In this document: piece after piece, positions 58,789 through 64,000 of the stretch
Position numbering within the stretch: the first letter of the stretch is position 1
Layout: each line of letters opens with the position of its first letter
Source of the DNA: MD308 sp051888795
GTDB taxonomy: Bacteria; Bacillota; Clostridia; Lachnospirales; Lachnospiraceae
Direction of reading: 5' to 3'
Assembly: GCA_051888795.1 (NCBI GenBank)
Contig: JBJFCD010000142.1
Coordinates: 75,288-139,287, forward strand
Length of the DNA stretch: 64,000 nt
The notes under the pieces: generated by a model
The model's input: only the letters and a program-made list of their open reading frames with translations
Databases searched by the model: none
What the model was told of the DNA's origin: nothing
Translations under genes and position numbers: made by a program

Positions 58789-59154
58789 TTATGCCTGACA
58801 GATTTCGGTCCAGTATCCGTCAGGGTCATTGATGAAATAAACACCCATATCTATATTTTCAAAACATACACAACCCATCTCTTTATGGTGTGCCAATGCA
58901 GCTTCCATATCATCGGTTTTCATTGCCAGATGAAATTCATTGTCGCCCAGATCATAAGGTCTGTCCATATCACGCAGCCAGGTCAGCTCCAGCAGGTGAG
59001 GGGTGCTTTTGTCACCCATAAATACCAGTTTAAAACTACCATCTTCAGCTTCTTTTTCTCTGGAAATTTCAAGTCCAAGAGCCTCCTGGTAAAATCTGAC
59101 AGATTTTTCCAGATCAGCTACGTTAATATTATTGTGATAAAATGTAAATTTCAT
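58789..59154 (-). CDS. VOC (glyoxalase/bleomycin resistance) family protein, lactoylglutathione lyase-like
   Basis: A 121-aa single-domain metalloprotein with two beta-alpha-beta-beta-beta units: FTFYHNNINVADLEKSVRFYQEALGLEI and the second half EFHLAMKTDDMEAALAHHKEMGC ... VYFINDPDGYWTEI. Candidate metal ligands are His and Glu in HNN, LLELTW, FHLA and WTEI. It resembles GloA-type lactoylglutathione lyase, but clostridia mostly lack glutathione, so the substrate is uncertain. AGGAGG precedes the start at 59154. Monocistronic on the reverse strand. Confidence 0.88.
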   Translation of the reverse strand: MKFTFYHNNINVADLEKSVRFYQEALGLEISREKEAEDGSFKLVFMGDKSTPHLLELTWLRDMDRPYDLGDNEFHLAMKTDDMEAALAHHKEMGCVCFENIDMGVYFINDPDGYWTEICQA

Positions 59155-59305
59155 AAAACAAAATCCTCCTGTTATCGTAAGTATCTTGACTATTTGATTA
59201 ATTCAGTATATCATTTGTGGCGCAGAAAAAAAAGATATGTTATACTATTGAAAAAGAAAAACAGGGTTTCAAAGATTTTGAAGTGACTGATATAAGGGGG
59301 ACAAT

Positions 59306-59815
59306 ATGCCGGTAAAAGTGGAAATCAAGATGAGTATAGAGCGTATGGCAGATTTTATGGTATATCATATTTTTACCAGTGGAGCCGGAATGATGGCGAT
59401 TGTTCTGGCTGCAGTGAATATGGGATTTTCGGTGGCGCTTGCGATAAAAGGCAGGTACGGTTATACGGCACTTTTTGTTCTGGTCGCTGTGATCATCATT
59501 GCAGGCTTTCCTAAATTAATCCGTATGAAGGTTAGAAAAAGACTGCAGAATTCGAAGCGACTGACGGAGCCCATTACTTATGAATTTGATGAGCAGGGAA
59601 TAAAGACAACTATACAAGATGACAGCGGAAAAGCCTCCTGGAGTAAGTTTAAAAGAGCAGTGTCTTATAATAATCTGATCATATTATATGATCCGGAAAA
59701 GCGCGCCATTATCCTTCCGATAGAGCAGATTGGTGAGCAGTATGATGCTGTTGTGGAGATGATCCGTACACATATGCCGGCTCAATCGGTGAGGATTAGA
59801 ACACCTGAAAAGTAA
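59306..59815 (+). CDS. YcxB-like membrane protein
   Basis: A 169-aa protein with two membrane segments (FTSGAGMMAIVLAAVNMGFSVAL and YTALFVLVAVIIIAGFP, about 25-70). A C-terminal cytoplasmic beta domain of YcxB type follows (ITYEFDEQGIKTTIQDDSGKASWSKFKRAVSYNNLIILYDPEKRAIILPIEQI). Function unknown. GGGGGAC stands before the ATG, and an extended -10 (TGTTATACT) near 59240 could be its promoter. It is the first gene of the run that continues into tsaE. Confidence 0.8.
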   Translation: MPVKVEIKMSIERMADFMVYHIFTSGAGMMAIVLAAVNMGFSVALAIKGRYGYTALFVLVAVIIIAGFPKLIRMKVRKRLQNSKRLTEPITYEFDEQGIKTTIQDDSGKASWSKFKRAVSYNNLIILYDPEKRAIILPIEQIGEQYDAVVEMIRTHMPAQSVRIRTPEK

Positions 59816-59844
59816 TATAGAGACAAAGTCAGAAAGGGTTTGCT

Positions 59845-60270
59845 ATGGAGATAGAAACCAGATGTGAAAAAGAAACGTATGATTTGGGTTTTCGTCTTGG
59901 ACAGGAGGCGAAACCTTCCCAGGTCTTTACTTTGGTTGGAGATCTTGGGGTGGGAAAGACTGTATTTACGAAAGGGCTGGCAGCAGGACTGGGGATAGAA
60001 GAACCGGTCAGCAGTCCTACATTTACCATTGTACAGATATATGAAGAAGGGCGTTTGCCCTTCTATCATTTTGATGTCTATCGCATTGGAGACGTAGAGG
60101 AGATGGACGAAATCGGCTATGAAGATTATATTTATGGAGAAGGTGTCAGTCTTATTGAATGGGCGAACCTTATTTCAGACATTCTCCCGGAACATTATAC
60201 GGAAGTGAAGATAGAGAAAGATTTAGAAAAAGGGTTTGATTACCGGAGGATAGAGATATGCGAATATTAG
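59845..60270 (+). CDS. tsaE: tRNA t6A biosynthesis ATPase TsaE
   Basis: ATPase that drives the TsaBD complex in making threonylcarbamoyl-adenosine 37 in tRNA. The 141-aa protein has the P-loop LVGDLGVGKTVFTKGLAAGLG and FDVYRIGDVEEMDEIGYEDYI, as in YdiB/YjeE. Length is typical. AAAGGG stands upstream. It overlaps tsaB by 13 bases. Confidence 0.95.
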   Translation: MEIETRCEKETYDLGFRLGQEAKPSQVFTLVGDLGVGKTVFTKGLAAGLGIEEPVSSPTFTIVQIYEEGRLPFYHFDVYRIGDVEEMDEIGYEDYIYGEGVSLIEWANLISDILPEHYTEVKIEKDLEKGFDYRRIEICEY

Positions 60271-60980
60271 CGTTAGATAGTTCCGGATTGGTAGCCAGTG
60301 TGGCGATCGTGGAAGCGGATGAAGAAAATGAACAGGTTATAGCAGAATATACTGTGAATTACAAAAAGACACATTCTCAGACTTTGCTCCCAATGCTTGA
60401 TGAAGTGGCAAAAATGGTAGAACTTGATATGGGTACGATTGACGCAATTGCAGTAGCGGCAGGACCGGGATCTTTTACTGGGCTTAGAATTGGGTCAGCA
60501 ACGGCAAAAGGCTTAGGCCTCGCTCTTGGGAAGCCTCTTGTGGGAGTGCCCACACTTCATGGACTTGCTTATAATCTATGCGGAACGGATAGTATTGTCT
60601 GTCCGATCATGGATGCAAGAAGAGGACAGGTATATGCAGGTATTTATGAATTCCAGGGAAATGAATTGATTGTTCTGGAAGATCAGATGGCAGTCAGCAT
60701 TGAAGAACTGGGTGAAAAATTAAAAAAATATGATAGAAAAATTATCTTCTTAGGCGATGGAGTTCCTGTTTTTCGGAATGTTCTGACTGAAAAGATTTTG
60801 GCGGGAAAAAGCCTGGCGTTTGCACCGGCAAATATGAACCGCCAGAGAGCAGCATCGGTAGGAACGCTTGGTATACGTTATTACAGGGAAGGAAAAATCC
60901 AAACAGCTGCAGAGCATGGTCCGGATTATTTACGTGCTTCTCAGGCTGAAAGAGAGAGAAAAGAGCGGGAAAAAAAGTAA
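60258..60980 (+). CDS. tsaB: tRNA t6A biosynthesis protein TsaB
   Basis: Non-catalytic partner of TsaD in t6A synthesis. The 240-aa ASKHA-fold protein begins with ILALDSSGLVASVAIVE and has HSQTLLPMLDEVAKM, AVAAGPGSFTGLRIGSATAKGLGLALGKPLVGVPTLHGLA and MDARRGQVYAGIYEF, all typical of TsaB (YeaZ). GGAGG lies just before the ATG, inside tsaE, so translation is coupled. rimI follows after 48 bases. Confidence 0.95.
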   Translation: MRILALDSSGLVASVAIVEADEENEQVIAEYTVNYKKTHSQTLLPMLDEVAKMVELDMGTIDAIAVAAGPGSFTGLRIGSATAKGLGLALGKPLVGVPTLHGLAYNLCGTDSIVCPIMDARRGQVYAGIYEFQGNELIVLEDQMAVSIEELGEKLKKYDRKIIFLGDGVPVFRNVLTEKILAGKSLAFAPANMNRQRAASVGTLGIRYYREGKIQTAAEHGPDYLRASQAERERKEREKK

Positions 60981-61028
60981 TTTTGTTAGAATATAATTTA
61001 ACAAGATTGAGAAAGAAGAGATGAGTTC

Positions 61029-61472
61029 ATGTTAAGTGTAAAAAGAATTGAAGAATCAGATCTTGAAAGAATTGCATGTCTCGAAAAAGAGATTTTTCCG
61101 GATCCATGGGGAATGATAGGTTTGAAAGAGAGTCTGTATCAAAATCATACAGTGCTTTTAGGTGCCTGGCTGGATGAAAAGCTAGTCGGTTACGTTATCT
61201 TTTATTTTTCCTGCGAAGAAGGAGAAATTGCCCGGATTGCGGTTGATGAGTCAGTGAGAAGACAAGGGGTGGCGAGTCATCTTCTGTTAGAGCTGGAAAA
61301 TGTATGTGAAGAAAAGAAGATTGAAAAGATTCTTCTGGATGTCAGGGAAAGCAATGAAACCGCGATAGAATTTTATAAAAGTCATGGTTTTATAGAGGAT
61401 GGATTAAGAAAGAATTTTTATACAAAGCCGACAGAAGATGCCATTTTAATGAGCCGTGAACTTGGAAAATAG
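61029..61472 (+). CDS. rimI: Ribosomal protein S18 alanine N-acetyltransferase-like
   Basis: A 147-aa GNAT enzyme; RimI acetylates the N-terminal Ala of ribosomal protein S18 in other bacteria. Motifs are EKEIFPDPWGMIGLKESL, CEEGEIARIAVDESVRRQGVASHLLLELE (acetyl-CoA site) and DVRESNETAIEFYKSHGFIEDGLRKNFY, close to the RimI pattern. Its place behind tsaB is the common order in Firmicutes. A small hairpin follows its stop. Confidence 0.92.
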   Translation: MLSVKRIEESDLERIACLEKEIFPDPWGMIGLKESLYQNHTVLLGAWLDEKLVGYVIFYFSCEEGEIARIAVDESVRRQGVASHLLLELENVCEEKKIEKILLDVRESNETAIEFYKSHGFIEDGLRKNFYTKPTEDAILMSRELGK

Positions 61473-61489
61473 CTGGCAGATATAACAGC

Positions 61490-61515
61490 AGTTCCCAATA
61501 GGAAAGGAACTTTTG
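61490..61515 (+). terminator. Weak terminator after rimI
   Basis: A 6-bp stem (AGTTCC 61490-61495, GGAACT 61506-61511) with a 10-base loop and a short TTTT run. Likely partial, as the genes beyond are in the same direction. Confidence 0.4.
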
Positions 61516-61592
61516 GTTCTGTATAATATGGACATGTAGGAAATATAAAATGCATTTCCATATGTTATATGTATATACGAGGGAGGAATTGT

Positions 61593-61847
61593 ATGCGCCA
61601 GTATAAGGAAACAATAAAAGAGACAAAAGAAGTTGATAAAATTATCTGTAACCGATGTAAAAAAGTGATTCCGGTTATTGCAGGGGTACCTGCCGAGGAT
61701 GTTTTACAAGTAGAAAAGCTCTGGGGATATTTTTCACAAAAGGACAACCGGAGAGATTGTTTTGATCTCTGTGAGGAATGTTATGATGAGCTTACGGAGA
61801 GTTTTCAGATTCCGGTCCATACGGAAGTGGAGACAGAGACTATATAA
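61593..61847 (+). CDS. Small cysteine-rich, zinc-ribbon-like protein (84 aa)
   Basis: An 84-aa soluble protein with CNRC near residue 20 and CFDLCEECYDEL near residue 60, which fits a two-knuckle zinc ribbon with a long insert (KVIPVIAGVPAEDVLQVEKLWGYFSQKDNRRD). ATG 61593 has GGGAGGAATTGT upstream, whereas the ATG at 61569 lacks a site. No family that I can name. It lies between rimI and rnz, inside the tRNA-modification run, which suggests a link with RNA or protein metabolism but does not prove it. Confidence 0.7.
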   Translation: MRQYKETIKETKEVDKIICNRCKKVIPVIAGVPAEDVLQVEKLWGYFSQKDNRRDCFDLCEECYDELTESFQIPVHTEVETETI

Positions 61848-61871
61848 TATAAAATGTTGAAAGGGTAGAAA

Positions 61872-62780
61872 ATGTTAGATATATGTTTGTTAGGAACCGG
61901 AGGGATGATGCCTCTGCCATATCGCTGGCTTACTTCACTGATGGTGAGGTATAATGGCAGCAGTCTTCTGATTGATTGCGGAGAGGGAACACAGATTGCG
62001 ATTAAGGAAAAAGGATGGAGCTTTAAGCCTATAGATGTGATTTGCTTTACTCACTACCATGGAGATCATATCAGTGGACTTCCTGGTATGCTGCTCACCA
62101 TGGGAAATGCAGACAGAAGCGAACCGCTTACGCTCATCGGCCCAAAGGGACTTAAAAGAGTAGTGGATTCTCTGCGGGTGATTGCTCCCGAGCTTCCTTT
62201 TTCTATCAATTATATTGAGATTACTGAACCGGAACAGACATTTGAAATAAACGGTTATCGCCTGAAAGCGTTTCGAGTAAACCATAATGTAACATGCTAT
62301 GGCTATACTATGGAAATAGACCGTGCAGGGAAATTTGATGTTGAACGAGCAAATGCAGCACAGATTCCGCAAAGATACTGGGGAGTTTTGCAAAAGGGAG
62401 AGACGATAGAACTTGATGGGAAGATTTATACGCCGGATATGGTATTAGGACCGGCGCGAAAAGGAATTAAAGTAACTTACTGTACTGACACGAGGCCTAC
62501 AGATTCTATCAGAATGAATGCAAAAGGATCCGATCTGTTTATCTGTGAAGGAATGTATGGAGAAAAAGAGAAGCAGAAAAAAGCAAAAGAATATAAGCAT
62601 ATGACTTTTTATGAGGCAGCAAAACTTGCGAAAGAAGCAGAAGTAAAAGAGATGTGGCTGACGCATTATAGCCCATCTTTAAATCATCCGGAAGAATATA
62701 TGGAGGATGTGAGAGCGATTTTCCCTAATTCCATAGCAGCAAAAGATAAACGTTCTGTTGAACTTGTATTTGAAGATTAA
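61872..62780 (+). CDS. rnz: Ribonuclease Z
   Basis: Cuts the 3' trailer from tRNA precursors. The 302-aa metallo-beta-lactamase-fold protein has LIDCGEGTQIAIKEKGWSF, the metal motif FTHYHGDHISGLPGML (His and Asp), NHNVTCYGYTMEIDR (the RNase Z-specific insertion region), TYCTDTRPTD and WLTHYSPSL. Length matches RNase Z. It is the usual short bacterial form. It ends 13 bases before the tsaD start codon. Confidence 0.93.
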   Translation: MLDICLLGTGGMMPLPYRWLTSLMVRYNGSSLLIDCGEGTQIAIKEKGWSFKPIDVICFTHYHGDHISGLPGMLLTMGNADRSEPLTLIGPKGLKRVVDSLRVIAPELPFSINYIEITEPEQTFEINGYRLKAFRVNHNVTCYGYTMEIDRAGKFDVERANAAQIPQRYWGVLQKGETIELDGKIYTPDMVLGPARKGIKVTYCTDTRPTDSIRMNAKGSDLFICEGMYGEKEKQKKAKEYKHMTFYEAAKLAKEAEVKEMWLTHYSPSLNHPEEYMEDVRAIFPNSIAAKDKRSVELVFED

Positions 62781-62793
62781 AAGGAAGGTAAAA

Positions 62794-63822
62794 ATGAGCG
62801 AACAAAAAGATGTTTTAATACTTGCAATTGAAAGTTCGTGTGACGAGACTGCGGCGGCAGTAGTGAAAAATGGAAGAGAAGTCCTTTCAAATATTATTTC
62901 GTCACAGATAGCACTTCATACATTATATGGAGGCGTTGTACCCGAGATTGCTTCCAGAAAACATATTGAAAAAATCAATCAGGTAATTGAAGCGGCCTTA
63001 GAGGAGGCAAATGTTACTTTGGAAGAGATAGATGCCATTGGCGTTACTTACGGACCTGGGCTTGTTGGTGCGCTTCTGGTAGGAGTGGCAGAGGCAAAAG
63101 CGATTGCTTATGCAGCTAAGAAACCGCTGGTAGGAGTTCACCATATCGAAGGGCATATTGCGGCTAACTTTATTGAACATCCGGAACTGGAACCTCCGTT
63201 CTTTTCTCTGGTTGTATCCGGAGGACACACTCATCTTGTGAGAGTAAAAGATTACGGAAAGTTTGACATTATCGGACGTACAAGAGACGATGCTGCGGGT
63301 GAAGCGTTTGACAAAGTTGCAAGAGCAATTGGACTTGGCTATCCGGGTGGACCAAAGATTGATAAAGTATCAAAAGAAGGAAATCCCGAGGCAATTTCAT
63401 TTCCACGGGCACATGTGGAGGATGCACCTTACGATTTCAGCTTCAGCGGTGTAAAATCAGCAGTACTCAATTACATTAACGGATGTCAGATGAAAGGTGA
63501 AGAATATAACCAGGCAGATATTGCGGCGTCCTTTCAGAAAGCGGTTACAGACGTATTGGTTGCCAATGCCATGCATGCGGTGGAGGAATATAAAGTAGAT
63601 AAATTTGCCATAGCTGGGGGCGTTGCGTCTAACAGTGCTCTTCGCGCTGCAATGAAACAGGCATGTGAAGAGAGAGGGATAAAGTTTTATTATCCGTCAC
63701 CGATTTACTGTACAGATAACGCGGCAATGATCGGAGTGGCGGCTTATTATGAATATATGGCGGGAACAAGACATGGATGGGACTTGAATGCAGTTCCGAA
63801 CCTGAAACTTGGAGAACGGTAG
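62794..63822 (+). CDS. tsaD: tRNA N6-adenosine threonylcarbamoyltransferase TsaD
   Basis: Catalytic subunit that transfers threonylcarbamoyl to A37 of tRNA. The 342-aa protein has the ASKHA signature ILAIESSCDETAAAVVKNGREVLSN, GGVVPEIASRKHIEKI, GVHHIEGHIAANF (metal-binding His pair), VSGGHTHLVRV and AFDKVARAIGLGYPGGPKID. ATG 62794 has AAAGGAAGG upstream; the frame from 62758 overlaps rnz without a site. Together with tsaB and tsaE in this window it gives all t6A-specific subunits except TsaC/Sua5, which is not seen. Confidence 0.97.
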   Translation: MSEQKDVLILAIESSCDETAAAVVKNGREVLSNIISSQIALHTLYGGVVPEIASRKHIEKINQVIEAALEEANVTLEEIDAIGVTYGPGLVGALLVGVAEAKAIAYAAKKPLVGVHHIEGHIAANFIEHPELEPPFFSLVVSGGHTHLVRVKDYGKFDIIGRTRDDAAGEAFDKVARAIGLGYPGGPKIDKVSKEGNPEAISFPRAHVEDAPYDFSFSGVKSAVLNYINGCQMKGEEYNQADIAASFQKAVTDVLVANAMHAVEEYKVDKFAIAGGVASNSALRAAMKQACEERGIKFYYPSPIYCTDNAAMIGVAAYYEYMAGTRHGWDLNAVPNLKLGER

Positions 63823-63846
63823 TAAAATGTGAAGGCGGTTCAGAAG

Positions 63847-64000
63847 ATGGAAAAAAAGAAAAAATGTACAGCAATCGTACTCAGCGCCGGACAGGGAAAA
63901 CGTATGGGCACGAAGGTTCAAAAACAGTATATTGAACTTGAAGGCAAGCCGGTCATATATTATACTTTGCAGGCTTTTCAAAACTCTTCAATTATCGATG
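63847..64000 (+). CDS. ispD: 2-C-methyl-D-erythritol 4-phosphate cytidylyltransferase (partial)
   Basis: The frame starts at ATG 63847 (GAAGGCGG upstream) and runs off the right edge. The 51 visible residues begin MEKKKKCTAIVLSAGQGKRMGTKV and continue QKQYIELEGKPVIYYTLQAFQ. The SAGQGKRMG nucleotide loop followed by KQYIELEGKPVIYYTL is the IspD signature of the MEP isoprenoid pathway. An in-frame GTG at 63828 would add six residues and cannot be excluded. Confidence 0.88.
   Translation, partial: MEKKKKCTAIVLSAGQGKRMGTKVQKQYIELEGKPVIYYTLQAFQNSSIID

Noticed and set aside
1..64000. tRNA or rRNA genes
   Set aside because: I looked in the intergenic gaps and saw no cloverleaf-like CCA-ended or rRNA-like sequence; a covariance search would be needed for certainty.

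Overview
The window looks like chromosome of an endospore-forming, low-GC Gram-positive anaerobe of the class Clostridia, most likely a gut Lachnospiraceae. The reasons are the spoIIA and spoVA sporulation operons, strong AGGAGG-type ribosome binding sites, a T-box leader in front of valS, A+T-rich intergenic DNA, and large secreted proteins with BIG2, FIVAR and BspA-type leucine-rich repeats. Genus and species cannot be fixed from sequence reading alone. I saw no rRNA, tRNA, CRISPR array, insertion sequence or prophage.

Layout. 1-3.8 kb: end of a surface-polysaccharide locus (partial gene, two family 2 glycosyltransferases, UDP-glucose 6-dehydrogenase) closed by a long hairpin. 3.8-15.6 kb: three very large secreted proteins (773, 1180 and 1837 aa) with different N-terminal architectures but the same lysine-rich twin BIG2 C-terminal module. 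15.6-18.6 kb: two alpha/beta-hydrolase esterases and an ATP-grasp ligase of unknown substrate. 18.6-26.7 kb: T-box-controlled valS, then an LTA-synthase-like phosphoglycerol transferase, folC, a 44-aa protein and a membrane-anchored TPR protein. 26.7-31.4 kb: spoIIAA-spoIIAB-sigF, then spoVAA-AB-AC-AD-AE preceded by a 60-aa membrane protein and a sequence that fits a sigma-G promoter. 31.5-37.3 kb: Na/Pi cotransporter, a small reverse-strand gene, and an ABC transporter of MacB type with a membrane-anchored accessory protein.

37.3-47 kb is mosaic, with frequent strand changes and shared terminators: a secreted Fn3 protein, an orphan PTS IIC-like protein, CobO-like adenosyltransferase, small alarmone synthetase, an SfsA-MutY fusion, bacteriohemerythrin, PAP2 phosphatase, a diacylglycerol-kinase-family lipid kinase, a TetR regulator, and a gene-less stretch with a promoter and terminator that may encode a small RNA. 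47-64 kb is mostly housekeeping: Tex, two YitT-family proteins around tcdA, LysR plus O-acetylhomoserine sulfhydrylase, murI, a GNAT gene, an L-cysteine desulfidase-like UPF0597 protein, a DUF362-ferredoxin protein, a VOC protein, and the tRNA-modification run tsaE-tsaB-rimI-(zinc-ribbon protein)-rnz-tsaD, ending in a partial ispD.

How the genes connect. The first 24 kb is largely about the cell envelope (sugar nucleotide, glycosyltransferases, secreted repeat proteins, esterases, phosphoglycerol transferase). The middle holds forespore regulation and germination genes. The last 15 kb carries most of the t6A tRNA pathway, with TcdA (cyclisation of t6A) at 50 kb. The least explained parts are the shared C-terminal module of the surface proteins, the esterase/ATP-grasp trio, the candidate small RNA near 46.2 kb and the SfsA-MutY fusion.
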